A DNA stretch of 64,000 nt from Woeseia sp. (GTDB taxonomy: Bacteria > Pseudomonadota > Gammaproteobacteria > Steroidobacterales > Woeseiaceae), in assembly GCA_021773015.1 (NCBI GenBank), contig JAJFKW010000001.1, forward strand, positions 1,843,305 to 1,907,304, written 5' to 3'. The position numbers and the translations under genes were made by a program. Of the stretch, positions 37,886 through 48,440 are shown in pieces. Numbering within the stretch: the stretch's first letter is position 1; each line of letters starts with the position of its first letter. Under the pieces are notes generated by a model. It was given only the letters and a program-made list of their open reading frames with translations. It was not told where the DNA came from and made no database searches.

Positions 37886-40708
37886 ATGAGAGCCCTCAGA
37901 CGCCTAAGAATCTCCAGCCTAATTTGTCTTCTGCTGCTGCCAGTAGTCGGTTTAGCTACCACGTTCGAGTACGACGACCTCGGTCGTCTGACACAGGTGA
38001 CTTACATAAACGGCACCGTAGTCACCTACGAATACGATCCTGCCGGCAATCGAACTGAACATCGTGTCCAAATCATCGAAGATGCGCCGATTAACGACAG
38101 CATTCCAACACTCGGTACTGGTCCCAATTTGATCGATTTGGCCAATTGGCCAACGGGCAGCGCGCCGTCTGGCGACGCCATCGTCACCGGCTGGAGTACA
38201 TCAAGCACCTACTACGATGAGGCGAAGTGGTCCCGCGTGTCCGGCCCAGGGGCGAGCGGCAACGTGACCGCAATGGACGTTGGCCAAACGGATCCGGACG
38301 CCAGCGGCGGTGGCACCAACCGAACGAATACATTTACGATCGACGAGACGAAGGGCTACGAGTTTTCCGTGTATTTCAAGAAATACGACCTGGTCTATCA
38401 AAGCCTTTACTTCGGAACGACTACTTCCAGTCCTGGCTATGTCAAGCGAATCTACAACAACACGGCCTACACCAACCCGTATTTTATTTCGTGGTCACCA
38501 TCGGGGCAGGCTACATACCTTGATGAAGACAAATGGTACAAGATGGTCGCTTACGTGTTACCGGAGGGATATCCGATCGGTAACAACAGCGATTTTGGCG
38601 GTATTTACGAAGTTGATTCCGGCAACAGAATTACGGACGTAACGCTTTACCGTTGGAATGAAGACCGACCTGTTAATGACGCATATGCGAGATTCTTCAC
38701 ATTCTACAACGAAGCGCAACAGGATACATTTACGAACTATTTTTACCAGCCGGAAATTCGCCTAACGAATATCAGTTTCACACCGCTAATTCCAGCGCTA
38801 TCAATCACACATTCAAATGCGAATGAAGGTAGCAATATTACCTACAACGTCAACTTGTCTGCTACGACCACGGTCGACACTAAAGTCGACTACGTCATTG
38901 GCCACCCTGGTGGCACCAACAGCGCAACGACAGGTGATTACACGGCGTCCTCAAACACTTTGGTAATCCCGGCAGGCTCGACTCAGGGGTCGATCTTGGT
39001 TGTCACCACTGCCGACGGCGACGTTGAGGCCGACGAACGTATTGTGATGACGTTGTCCAATCCAGTTCGTGCAACGATTTCTGAAAGCTCAGAAGAAGCA
39101 CTGATTCTCAACGACGACGTGCCGCCCAGCTTCTCCATAAACAATGTCTCGGTAACCGAAGGATCGACTCTCACGTTTACTGTAACAAAGACAGGAAGCG
39201 CGGCGCAGAGCTACAGTGTGAACTACGCCACGACGGTAGGCACCGCGTCAACGTCTGATTACACGGCTGCGTCAGGCACTTTGACATTCGCCACTGCTGA
39301 AACGACCAAGACCGTCAACGTAACGACGACTCAAGATTCGAACTACGAAAACAACGAAACACTCAACGTGAACCTGTCTGCGGCAACCGGTGGCGCGACG
39401 ATTTCTGATAGCCAAGGTGTGGGAACAATAAACAACAACGATTCCGCACCAAGTTTCTCCGTCAACAGCGTTTCGGTGACTGAAGGCGGCACACTTAGCT
39501 TTACCGTTACGAAAGTCGGCTCAACTGCACTCAGTCACAATGTTTCGTACGCGACGACAGACGGATCGGCCATCGCCGGTAGTGATTACACAACAGCATC
39601 GGGGGTTTTGACATTCACATCTGGGCAGACATCAAAAAACGTATCGGTCGTAACGTCATCCGATTCGAGTTACGAGAACAATGAAACCGTCAACTTAAAT
39701 CTTAGTTCTGCTACTGCTGACGCAACAATTTCAGATAGCCAGGGTACCGGAACTATTAATAACAACGATTCCGCACCAAGTTTCTCCGTCAACAACGTTT
39801 CGGTGACTGAAGGCGGCACACTTAGTTTTACCGTTACGAAAGCCGGCTTAACTGCGCTCAGTCACAATGTTTCGTACGCGACGACAGATGGATCGGCCGT
39901 CGCTGGCAGTGACTACACAACAGCATCGGGGTCGCTGACGTTCACATCTGGGCAAACATCGAAGACCGTTTCGGTAATCACGTCATCTGACTCTAGTTAC
40001 GAGAACAACGAAACCGTCAATCTCAATCTGAGCTCTCCAACATCTGGTGCAACAATTTCAGACAGCCAAGGTGTGGGCACCATCAACAACAACGATACAG
40101 CGCCGAGCTTCTCTGTCAATAATGTTTCGGTGACCGAAGGTGGAACGCTTAGCTTCACCGTAACCAAGTCGGGTGCAAGCTCATTTAGCCACAACGTTAG
40201 CTACGCCACAGCAAACGGTACCGCATCGTCGAACGATTATTCGTCAGCCTCCGGAACATTGACATTCACGTCCGCACAGTCGTCACGAACAGTCAATGTA
40301 GTAACGACACAAGATGGCGCGATCGAAACAAACGAAACGGTCAACCTCAATTTGAGCTCGGCTACCGCTGGCGCCACCATCTCCGATAGTCAGGGCATTG
40401 GTACGATCATCACAGATGAGATAAATATTCCACCAGTCGCTGCAAATGACTCCGCTGGTGCCTCGATCAACACGATGAAGATCGTCAGCGTGCTTAGCAA
40501 TGATACGGATGCGGATGGGCATACGCTTACGATCACCGGCATAACCGGATCCACGACATGCGCTATCCAACCCAATCTAACTCAGCTCGGTTGTATCCAT
40601 AACGCACCCGGTACATTTGTTTCCACGTATACGGTAAGCGACGGTTTTGGCGGGACTGATACGGCGACTATGACGTTTACCGTATTCGGCGGAGGTGCAG
40701 GCAAATGA
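37886..40708 (+). CDS. Exported Calx-beta repeat protein with N-terminal YD pair
   Basis: 940 residues. A signal peptide (RISSLICLLLLPVVGLATT) is followed at once by two YD/RHS-type repeats (YDDLGRLTQVTYINGTVVTY, YDPAGNRTEHR). Next come a beta-sandwich-like region of unknown type (60-300) and one diverged plus four near-identical Calx-beta domains (calcium-binding; VTEGGTLSFTVTK .. NNETVNLNLSS). A final cadherin/Big-type domain begins near 850 (VAANDSAGASINTMKIVSVLSNDTDADGHT). AAGGA precedes the ATG. Such proteins act outside the cell as adhesins or calcium-stiffened stalks. Its stop overlaps the RHS gene by 4 bp, so the two are made together. The YD pair next to the signal peptide suggests it arose by recombination with, or interacts with, an RHS protein. 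Confidence 0.82.
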   Translation: MRALRRLRISSLICLLLLPVVGLATTFEYDDLGRLTQVTYINGTVVTYEYDPAGNRTEHRVQIIEDAPINDSIPTLGTGPNLIDLANWPTGSAPSGDAIVTGWSTSSTYYDEAKWSRVSGPGASGNVTAMDVGQTDPDASGGGTNRTNTFTIDETKGYEFSVYFKKYDLVYQSLYFGTTTSSPGYVKRIYNNTAYTNPYFISWSPSGQATYLDEDKWYKMVAYVLPEGYPIGNNSDFGGIYEVDSGNRITDVTLYRWNEDRPVNDAYARFFTFYNEAQQDTFTNYFYQPEIRLTNISFTPLIPALSITHSNANEGSNITYNVNLSATTTVDTKVDYVIGHPGGTNSATTGDYTASSNTLVIPAGSTQGSILVVTTADGDVEADERIVMTLSNPVRATISESSEEALILNDDVPPSFSINNVSVTEGSTLTFTVTKTGSAAQSYSVNYATTVGTASTSDYTAASGTLTFATAETTKTVNVTTTQDSNYENNETLNVNLSAATGGATISDSQGVGTINNNDSAPSFSVNSVSVTEGGTLSFTVTKVGSTALSHNVSYATTDGSAIAGSDYTTASGVLTFTSGQTSKNVSVVTSSDSSYENNETVNLNLSSATADATISDSQGTGTINNNDSAPSFSVNNVSVTEGGTLSFTVTKAGLTALSHNVSYATTDGSAVAGSDYTTASGSLTFTSGQTSKTVSVITSSDSSYENNETVNLNLSSPTSGATISDSQGVGTINNNDTAPSFSVNNVSVTEGGTLSFTVTKSGASSFSHNVSYATANGTASSNDYSSASGTLTFTSAQSSRTVNVVTTQDGAIETNETVNLNLSSATAGATISDSQGIGTIITDEINIPPVAANDSAGASINTMKIVSVLSNDTDADGHTLTITGITGSTTCAIQPNLTQLGCIHNAPGTFVSTYTVSDGFGGTDTATMTFTVFGGGAGK
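39121..40420 (+). repeat. Four tandem Calx-beta coding units of about 324 bp
   Basis: Units start near 39121, 39448, 39772 and 40096, each encoding about 108 residues beginning PSFSxNNVSVTEG. Units two and three are almost identical at DNA level (for example both contain TTTCGGTGACTGAAGGCGGC), while unit one and the preceding diverged unit (38790-39120) differ more. This points to recent unit duplication or gene conversion, so copy number may vary between strains. Confidence 0.85.
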
Positions 40709-43700
40709 CCTTCGTTAGCCAGGGTATCGAGAATTTTCAATCATCAACAATAGAAGGCAGCATGACGATGAATTCATTCAGTTCGCGAAAGCAATTACGA
40801 AGACTGACTGCATATTTAGACAATCGCTTTATCACGATCACGTCTGTATTGATCCTGGTTGTTGCGAACATGAGTCACGCGCAAGCCGAACCGCCCACCA
40901 TGAAGCTCTTGTCCGCACCATTGTCATCACCGTCACAAGCTTGGACTCACTATGGATCATCAACTACGCATACTGTCGGCGCAGCCGCATGGTCCACGCG
41001 ACCTCCCGAGATTAAAGAGCTCGCACGTTCACTCGGCGCCGGATTATTGACCGCCGACGAATACGCTGCGGCAGTTTACGAGTACGTTCGAAATAACATT
41101 GAAATAGACTTTCGCTTCGGTTTGTCGAAAGGCGGTAGAGGCGCGTTCATCGATCAATCCGGCACCGCTTTTGACCAAGCGCACCTTGTGGTTGAATTAA
41201 TTCGCGAAGGAAGCGTTATCGGCAGTTACAATTTGGTGGCGAACTATCGCGTCGGAACGATAAGTTTGACTGCGGCACAGTTTACAAACTGGACAGGACT
41301 TGCAAATCGCCAGGCCTCTTGTCAGTTCCTAGCCGATGGTGGAATTCCGGCAACTGTTAGCGGATCGACGGACTGCGCTTCCCTTACCGGAGATCTTCCA
41401 ACAAGCGGCACGCCCGTCATTATGGGTCATATTTGGGTTCGTGCGTACGACACAAGTAACCCATCCTCAGATTTTCTCTATGACCCATCCTTCAAAGTGA
41501 ACATCTCCAAAACCGGCGGCGATCTCGCTCAGAAAATGGGTTGTGGAACTGCGAGTTCACCAACCTGCGGATCGTCAGTTCTTGGCTACGTCCCGGCAAC
41601 GCAGACACTTCCAGGGACCACAGTCGATTATGTTGAAAACATCAATCGCGTTGGTCTTGAATCTCAATTGACGACATTCGCGACGGCGTTGATGAACGAT
41701 ATCCGCGCTACGAATGTCAGCAATTACGATACCATTAACCCGAATATGCAGATCGAAGATCTGCTGGGCGGACTGGTGATTGATTCGGACGCGCCCCTGG
41801 GAATTTCGTCGACCCTTGCGTATCCCGTTTCGCACCAACATGAGTGGACCGGTGAAATTCCAGATCAATATCGAACGACCATTACGGTTCAAGTAGACAA
41901 CATCAACCAGTTAGTCTACGCGGATGAGTCTGCTGGCCGGCGACTACGATTTTGGCAAGGGCTATCAGATAAAACACCAACCACCTACACACGAAAAGTG
42001 ACGCTGTACTCAGAGTATCGTGCGCTTGCTAGCAGCGAGACGCCAAATCACGTAGTCGGGCGTTCGCCTGTAACGATTGCGGTGAACCACCCTTACGGTG
42101 CGTTATCCGGCACATACCAGGACCAGACAGTTACATCGCAAATTCGAATGGCGTATCACGCTTGTGACCTTCCCCAGCCTCCGGGTACCAATTGTGCGAC
42201 CCAGGACAGGTGGGAACCGATATTTGCGACAATTGTTGTCGGACTTGGTGACAGCAATGAATCGGCAATCAGTCATCTGTCTTCGATTCAGGAAGCAGAG
42301 ACAACCAACACGATCGTTGAGAATCCGTCAGACCCGAAACATATTTGGTACTTAGGGCTACCACCCATCCCATTTGTCGACTCGACGTGCCAGCTTTACG
42401 ACACTGCCACGACACCGGTGACGGCCACATCAAACGTGTGCTACAGGCCAGAGCAAGGTGTACTCGGCGCCACATGGCTGGCCGAGTCAAGCACGATGAA
42501 TCGACTCGTGGGTAACGTAAATAATGTCAGGGTGCAGCACCACCATAGCTTGGGGACGATTAATTCACTGATTAACGGTTCCGGTATTACCGATATTCAA
42601 TCGGCATTTAGCGCAAACTCGCATACAGCGAACCCATCAGATCGTACAGCGGCTTTTATCTCACTTGCTGCGGTCAACAATCGTTTGGAAGGCGGTGTTC
42701 CGCAACAAATTAATGACGATTCACGTACAACTGACGCAGTTGCACTAATTAGTCTAGCCAATGAGAACAACATCCGACTAATGGAGGTTGATAGCAGTAA
42801 TTACGGTAGCGCACAGCTCACAAACTACACCGGAATCGCCAACACCACTCTGCAAGACCTGATGAACGCTGGTTTTTCGGCAATCGTACCGCAAAATGCA
42901 CATTCAGGCTTGATGTGTACTGGCTGTGGAACAAACGACTTTGGCGGCGTTGCGGCGTTTAACCCAACGCAAGACCGAATCAGTCTTATGGTTGGCGGGC
43001 TCGCGAAGGGATCGGGAGGAACGGCAGACGATAACCCGGCTCAATCGGCACTCAATTCTGTAAAGCTCGCCGAACACTCCACGAAAGGACGCGAGAGATT
43101 TGGCGTTAACCTTTCAAGTGGAGACTTAACTTTATCTCCGCTTCCAGACTTAGTGGTTGGTGAAGGGCCATTCCCACGAAGTCTGAGCGTTCAGCGCCAC
43201 TATACCAGCGCAAATACAGTCGCCTCTTGTTTGCCAACTGTCACTACCAATTGTGGCATATTCCGACGATATGGGTTACCGGGTGGCTGGCGGCATGAAC
43301 TCGCAATCGATGCGGAACCGGGGAATGACGCGTTCGCAAGCTTCGGCAGGGACTCCGCGCTCAACGCCGCACGAACAGTCGCCGCAATCTACGTGATGCG
43401 AGACCTAGGCGCAAACACCGATCTTCGGTCTCGGGTAGCACTGCTGTTCGCAGCTGACTGGTTCGGCAAAGGTCTCTGGAATAATATCGTGAAGGTTACG
43501 CGTCCACCGCAAACCAATATTTTCGTGCGTCTTCCTGACAATTCTTTCAACCCAAAACCGGGAAGCCATGAAAAGCTGAGCGAAACTGGCGGTCGTTCGC
43601 TTGGAACAATGCTTCCATCTGGTACTGTTTACGACTATAGCGCGTTGGTTTATACAGTGGTTGACAAAAACGGAAACGAGTTACGTCTAGAACATATTGG

Positions 43701-46700
43701 CGGCAACGCGTCTACACCTAATTACGCTAGAGCGACTAAGTGGACATTTTCCGGCGGTACGGTAATAGACTTTACTTACCACCTTTCAACCAGATTGGCA
43801 TTAGTATCGAACAGCTTGGGTCGGTACATAAGTTTCACCGATCAAGCAGATAGCACCGGAATCTGGGCATCTGACGAGTCCGGCCGAAACGTGAAGGTCT
43901 TCGTCACGCCAAATACCGATGCCAATGGTGTAGTCGGCTGGCAGGACAAACGGTATCTCTCCGACATGTCGGTCGAGACCCCAGATGGTGCAACAACAAA
44001 ATACGAATATGCACAGAACCCTGGAACAGCGATTTACAGTAACTACAGCCGTATTCGACGATGGTTCACGCCAACAGATCTGGTAAATCCTTTTATCACC
44101 ATCGACTACGATGACTTTTATCGGGTAAAGGCAGTGCGCGACAATCGCACGCCACAGAACGTTACAAATTATCTGACTTCATCCTTTTTTGGCGCTGAAA
44201 ATTGGAAGAGCGGTCTGCAAATCGATCCCGCTCCGATCAGCAGTGTAACGAAACAGTATTTCGATAGTAACGGCCTACTACGAAAAAGCATCGATGCGTT
44301 GGATCGAGTCTCAACTATGGTCTACGACACGCATCGACGAGAGTGGATCTCGACATCACCAGAGGGAAATCGCACCAATCTTAAGTACGACATCCGACAT
44401 AATGTGATTGATGAGAGGATTGTAGCAAAGCCCAGCTCTGGCCTCGCTGATATCGTTGCCTCTACCTCTTACGTAGAAGGACCGACTGTATCTTCGTGTG
44501 CCAATAGTCGAAATTGCAACAAGCCAAGTACGTTAACCGACGCAAGAGGTAACACTACAACGATCACATACAATACACCTGGGCTGGTGACGTCGATAAC
44601 TGATCCCCTCGTCTCGGGTGGCACACCCGTCACAACATTCACCTACTCGTGCACAAACAATTTTGGTCGACCATGCACAATCACAGATGCGGAGGGCTCG
44701 GTAACAACTTTTACGTACAATAGTGTCGCAAGTCACGCGACGTTGTTTTCATCTGTAAAGGATAGTGGTGGTCTAAATCTCACGACGAATTTCACGTTCG
44801 ATGCCATTGGCAACGTCGCCACCGTGACCGACCCTCGCGGCAATGTCAACACATACGAATTTGATCACATGCGCCGCCTGAAATGGGCAAAAACACCAGA
44901 TCCTGACGGCGCCGGTATTCAGCAGGCGCTAGCCACCGTATTTAACTACGACTTAGATGGGCTGCGGATTCGCGTGGACCGACGTAGTAATTCGCACACA
45001 GGTGCATTGTTGTCGCGCACAGAAATCGATCACACGCCATTCGGCCCGCCGGAGAACAGCTATAACGAAGAGTGCTTTACCTCAACTGGTCTGCGTGACA
45101 CCGGTCTTACCGACTGCGGAGTCGTCCACACAACCTATGATGAACTAGGTCGCATAGATACTGTTACTGATCCCGAAGGTAGAAAATCAAAGACAATCTA
45201 TGATGCAGCGGGCCAAGTCGTAAAGACGATCAAAGCGTTTGGAACAGCGCAGACGTATGCTGATGGGACATCCTTGCAACAGGATTACCAGACCAACACG
45301 TACACAACAAACGGAGTGATAGAGTCGGTAACGGACGCAAATGGTAACCGAACCAGCTTTTTTTATGATGGTCTCGATCGATTAAGTAAGGCGGAGTTCC
45401 CCCAGGACCTTAGCGCGAATGCCGGTCAAAGTAACGCCACTGACTACTGGGAGTATCGGTACGACGAAGGTGGAAATCGAATCGGCTTTAGATCGCGAAA
45501 TGGTGACTGGATACTGACTGCATTTGACGCATTGAAGCGACAGACGCGGAAACTCGTACAGCCGGGTGGATCGTTCTCAACCATAAGCCCAACCTGCGGC
45601 ACGACGTCCCTAAATGTCTGCACAACCTATGACAAGGTCGGGCAGATTACCGATATTCGATATGGGGACAACAGCTATATCATCAACTATGTTTTCGACA
45701 ATGCCCGGCGACCCACCAGTATGACTGACGATGGAAGAGCAATTAACTACCAGTACGACGCTAATGGCAATCGAACAAGCATTACGTGGCCCGACGCATT
45801 TCTGGCAAACTACAGCTATGATGCGCTAAATCGTATCGATACCATTCGCGAATCGAGCAGTACCGGCCTATTGTTGGCCGACTACGACTACGACGCGCAG
45901 TCACAACGTGCACAGGTAACGCTGGGCAACGGGGTGGTTACAAACTACGATTACTTTCCGGACAGCGCACTAAAAACGCTGAGCCACAATCTTGCCGGAA
46001 CGACTGACGACGCAGATTACACCTTCAACTATAACGCCGCGAATCAGATCACTAGCATTGGTTTGATCAACACCATATACGGGTATTTACCGCCGGCAAC
46101 AAAACAAGCCAACTACACCGCCAATGGCTTGAACCAATACAACGACATCACATTCGATGGCACGGTCGCGAATATTGGTTATGACATGAACGGTAACTTA
46201 ACTGGCGATGGCATCTGGACCTTTGGCTATGACATGGAAAACCGCCTGGTTTCAGCCGCCGGCCCGGGTATCGGCGCGACCTATGAATACGATCCAATAG
46301 GCCGCAGAAGTAGCAAGTCCGGCAGTGGTTTTGCCACCGAAACGTATCTATCGAATGGCGTGGAAGAAATCGCCGACTATGACGACGCCGGCAACCTGCT
46401 TAGACGCTATGTCCACGGCCCAGGCATTGACGAACCGCTAGTGATGTACAACACCGCAGGCAACAAGTTCTTTTATCATTCGGACTGGCGGGGGTCGATC
46501 GTGGCCTTGACCGACGCGACGGGAAACATGACAGATCAATACACCTACTCGGGATACGGGGAAGTCGATGATCCAACTGGCAATCCTTTTCGGTTTACCG
46601 GCAGAAGAATCGATGCTGAGACAGGGCTTTATTACGTTCGAGCGCGTTACTACAACCCCACTATCGGACGCTTCATGCAAACCGACCCCGCCGGCTACGA

Positions 46701-47697
46701 CGATGGGCTAAATTGGTACTCGTATGTCGGGAATGATCCAATGAATTTTGTAGATCTGTCTGGCAATCAATCAGACACTGTTATGGATAGGCGCGCCCAA
46801 GGAGGTCTGGCAATCGCTAGAGAACATCCTGAATTCACTATGAAGTTAGCTGAATTCGTACCTCCTAGCGCCGTGGTTATTGCTTTCAAAGATGTGAAGG
46901 ATGACCCAACATTCTCAAATGCTGTGTCATTTGGAATGGAGTTAGTTGGCCCCGCCGGCAATCTTCTTAGTAAATTGAAGAAACTCTCTAAGTTTAGAAA
47001 AGTTGGGTGTTGTTTTGTTGCTGGGACACTCGTTCAAACTGAAATAGGATTGCAACCGATTGAAGAAATTGAAGTGGGTGATAAAGTTTTATCCAGGGAT
47101 GTAGTGACTGGCGAGACAACACTTAAATCCGTCACACATGTAATTCAACGCCACGACCGAGTTATCTGGGAAGTCTCTCTGGTTGGCGTAGATGGTAAAA
47201 AAGCCAAATTTGACACGACGAATGACCATCCGTGGTGGGTTTCTGGTCAGGGCTGGAAGAATACTCAGGACCTAAAGGCTCAAATGGCGGTAGTGTCATT
47301 GGATGGCCGAGGTATGTTGGTTGAGTCAGTCACTGAAACCACTCAAATAGATGGAACCTATAATATAACCGTTGCCGATTTTGAAACATACTTCGTAGGG
47401 AAGCAGCAGCTATTAGTTCACAATGAATGCGACTTCAAATTCAAACCCTCGGGAAAGGGCCGAGGCGGAATAATTGATGGAAAACTTAAGTCAATCGATG
47501 AGTTGAAGGACAAGAATATTGATGAGAATATTGCAGCTTTGGAAGGTAGTATTGTCGGGCGGCGGGCAGAAACCGCGCAACGTATCAAGAAGGGCAAGAA
47601 GGTCGACGCAAACCACGATCAACGAATTGCCTTAGAAGAGGAGTTACTAAGACAATTGAGAACCCGAAAGACAAGATTGGGATTGGGAGAGGGCTGA
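40705..47697 (+). CDS. Sec-exported RHS-repeat polymorphic toxin with HINT domain and C-terminal tip
   Basis: 2330 residues. A hydrophobic export segment (ITITSVLILVVANMSHAQA) ends near residue 63. Residues about 110-200 resemble a transglutaminase-like fold (YEYVRNNIEIDFRFG, GTAFDQAHLVVELIREG). From about 800 onward come an RHS entry segment (LPDLVVGEGPFPRSLSVQRH) and many YD repeats, ending in the RHS core (YYVRARYYNPTIGRFMQTDP, NWYSYVGNDPMNFVD; about 1960-2025). A HINT autoprocessing domain runs from CFVAGT (about 2103) to LLVHN (2240), with the DHPWWV block. The last 90 residues are a variable, basic, helical tip with no family recognised. The ATG at 40705 overlaps the previous stop; ATGs at 40762 and 40768 behind GAAGG are alternatives. 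DNA after the RHS core is visibly more AT-rich, as expected for tip exchange. Confidence 0.88.
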   Translation: MTFVSQGIENFQSSTIEGSMTMNSFSSRKQLRRLTAYLDNRFITITSVLILVVANMSHAQAEPPTMKLLSAPLSSPSQAWTHYGSSTTHTVGAAAWSTRPPEIKELARSLGAGLLTADEYAAAVYEYVRNNIEIDFRFGLSKGGRGAFIDQSGTAFDQAHLVVELIREGSVIGSYNLVANYRVGTISLTAAQFTNWTGLANRQASCQFLADGGIPATVSGSTDCASLTGDLPTSGTPVIMGHIWVRAYDTSNPSSDFLYDPSFKVNISKTGGDLAQKMGCGTASSPTCGSSVLGYVPATQTLPGTTVDYVENINRVGLESQLTTFATALMNDIRATNVSNYDTINPNMQIEDLLGGLVIDSDAPLGISSTLAYPVSHQHEWTGEIPDQYRTTITVQVDNINQLVYADESAGRRLRFWQGLSDKTPTTYTRKVTLYSEYRALASSETPNHVVGRSPVTIAVNHPYGALSGTYQDQTVTSQIRMAYHACDLPQPPGTNCATQDRWEPIFATIVVGLGDSNESAISHLSSIQEAETTNTIVENPSDPKHIWYLGLPPIPFVDSTCQLYDTATTPVTATSNVCYRPEQGVLGATWLAESSTMNRLVGNVNNVRVQHHHSLGTINSLINGSGITDIQSAFSANSHTANPSDRTAAFISLAAVNNRLEGGVPQQINDDSRTTDAVALISLANENNIRLMEVDSSNYGSAQLTNYTGIANTTLQDLMNAGFSAIVPQNAHSGLMCTGCGTNDFGGVAAFNPTQDRISLMVGGLAKGSGGTADDNPAQSALNSVKLAEHSTKGRERFGVNLSSGDLTLSPLPDLVVGEGPFPRSLSVQRHYTSANTVASCLPTVTTNCGIFRRYGLPGGWRHELAIDAEPGNDAFASFGRDSALNAARTVAAIYVMRDLGANTDLRSRVALLFAADWFGKGLWNNIVKVTRPPQTNIFVRLPDNSFNPKPGSHEKLSETGGRSLGTMLPSGTVYDYSALVYTVVDKNGNELRLEHIGGNASTPNYARATKWTFSGGTVIDFTYHLSTRLALVSNSLGRYISFTDQADSTGIWASDESGRNVKVFVTPNTDANGVVGWQDKRYLSDMSVETPDGATTKYEYAQNPGTAIYSNYSRIRRWFTPTDLVNPFITIDYDDFYRVKAVRDNRTPQNVTNYLTSSFFGAENWKSGLQIDPAPISSVTKQYFDSNGLLRKSIDALDRVSTMVYDTHRREWISTSPEGNRTNLKYDIRHNVIDERIVAKPSSGLADIVASTSYVEGPTVSSCANSRNCNKPSTLTDARGNTTTITYNTPGLVTSITDPLVSGGTPVTTFTYSCTNNFGRPCTITDAEGSVTTFTYNSVASHATLFSSVKDSGGLNLTTNFTFDAIGNVATVTDPRGNVNTYEFDHMRRLKWAKTPDPDGAGIQQALATVFNYDLDGLRIRVDRRSNSHTGALLSRTEIDHTPFGPPENSYNEECFTSTGLRDTGLTDCGVVHTTYDELGRIDTVTDPEGRKSKTIYDAAGQVVKTIKAFGTAQTYADGTSLQQDYQTNTYTTNGVIESVTDANGNRTSFFYDGLDRLSKAEFPQDLSANAGQSNATDYWEYRYDEGGNRIGFRSRNGDWILTAFDALKRQTRKLVQPGGSFSTISPTCGTTSLNVCTTYDKVGQITDIRYGDNSYIINYVFDNARRPTSMTDDGRAINYQYDANGNRTSITWPDAFLANYSYDALNRIDTIRESSSTGLLLADYDYDAQSQRAQVTLGNGVVTNYDYFPDSALKTLSHNLAGTTDDADYTFNYNAANQITSIGLINTIYGYLPPATKQANYTANGLNQYNDITFDGTVANIGYDMNGNLTGDGIWTFGYDMENRLVSAAGPGIGATYEYDPIGRRSSKSGSGFATETYLSNGVEEIADYDDAGNLLRRYVHGPGIDEPLVMYNTAGNKFFYHSDWRGSIVALTDATGNMTDQYTYSGYGEVDDPTGNPFRFTGRRIDAETGLYYVRARYYNPTIGRFMQTDPAGYDDGLNWYSYVGNDPMNFVDLSGNQSDTVMDRRAQGGLAIAREHPEFTMKLAEFVPPSAVVIAFKDVKDDPTFSNAVSFGMELVGPAGNLLSKLKKLSKFRKVGCCFVAGTLVQTEIGLQPIEEIEVGDKVLSRDVVTGETTLKSVTHVIQRHDRVIWEVSLVGVDGKKAKFDTTNDHPWWVSGQGWKNTQDLKAQMAVVSLDGRGMLVESVTETTQIDGTYNITVADFETYFVGKQQLLVHNECDFKFKPSGKGRGGIIDGKLKSIDELKDKNIDENIAALEGSIVGRRAETAQRIKKGKKVDANHDQRIALEEELLRQLRTRKTRLGLGEG

Positions 47698-47711
47698 CCA
47701 GATGTTGCTGA

Positions 47712-48392
47712 ATGAGGTCGAACAAAGTGAATGAATTGATATCGGGATTGGTGGCGGGAGAAATTGAGCCATCACCCATCATCTCGCAAGAACTTTTGGC
47801 GCACTTTTGTGATAACTTTTCGCCTCATGAACTTCGAAAACTACTGGCTAGCGGAATTCCGCAATTGGAGGTCGACGCGTCCTGGGTGTTGTCAGAACTA
47901 AATCCAAACATACACAAAGATATCAACGAAATTGTGTTGGAGTGTTTAACAAACAATAGGTGGGAGATCAGATCACACGCCGTAAAGCATCTATACGATT
48001 ACGATGCTGTGGACGAACACTCAGCAATCACTGTGATACAAATGTTGGAGGACGAAGATGATTATGTCCGTTCACTTGCGCTCGACACGGTTTATAACAT
48101 GAGGGCCGATTTGATAAGACAAGTAGCAGACCGTGAATATGATAGTGATGCTTCAGTGCAGAAAATTCTGAAGCTGTTGATATCAGCATGTGAATTAGCA
48201 GACTTCGTTCATACCCACAGGTTGCTGTCATCTGACAGTTCTTTAAATATCGGACTATGCGCAATCATGGCGGCAAAAATCTGTAATGTGGCCGCACGCG
48301 TTAGAGTGGATTCCCACGAAAGCGGCGATGCAGTAGTTCGGGACTTTTTAAGTGATGTACTAACCGAGAACAGGATAGCTGAGTCTGAGTGA
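47712..48392 (+). CDS. HEAT-like candidate immunity protein for the RHS toxin
   Basis: 226 residues beginning 15 bp after the RHS/HINT stop. The middle consists of helical pairs of HEAT type (RWEIRSHAVKHLYDYD, DDYVRSLALDTVYNMR), and the protein is acidic, opposite to the basic 90-residue toxin tip. Position, size and charge are those of an immunity protein that binds the cognate tip in the cytoplasm. No signal peptide is present. The function is inferred from context; HEAT-repeat immunity proteins are known in polymorphic toxin loci. Confidence 0.6.
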   Translation: MRSNKVNELISGLVAGEIEPSPIISQELLAHFCDNFSPHELRKLLASGIPQLEVDASWVLSELNPNIHKDINEIVLECLTNNRWEIRSHAVKHLYDYDAVDEHSAITVIQMLEDEDDYVRSLALDTVYNMRADLIRQVADREYDSDASVQKILKLLISACELADFVHTHRLLSSDSSLNIGLCAIMAAKICNVAARVRVDSHESGDAVVRDFLSDVLTENRIAESE

Positions 48393-48440
48393 GCTTAGGG
48401 ATCAAAGATACCACGGGACATTTACGGGCGGGGCATTACG

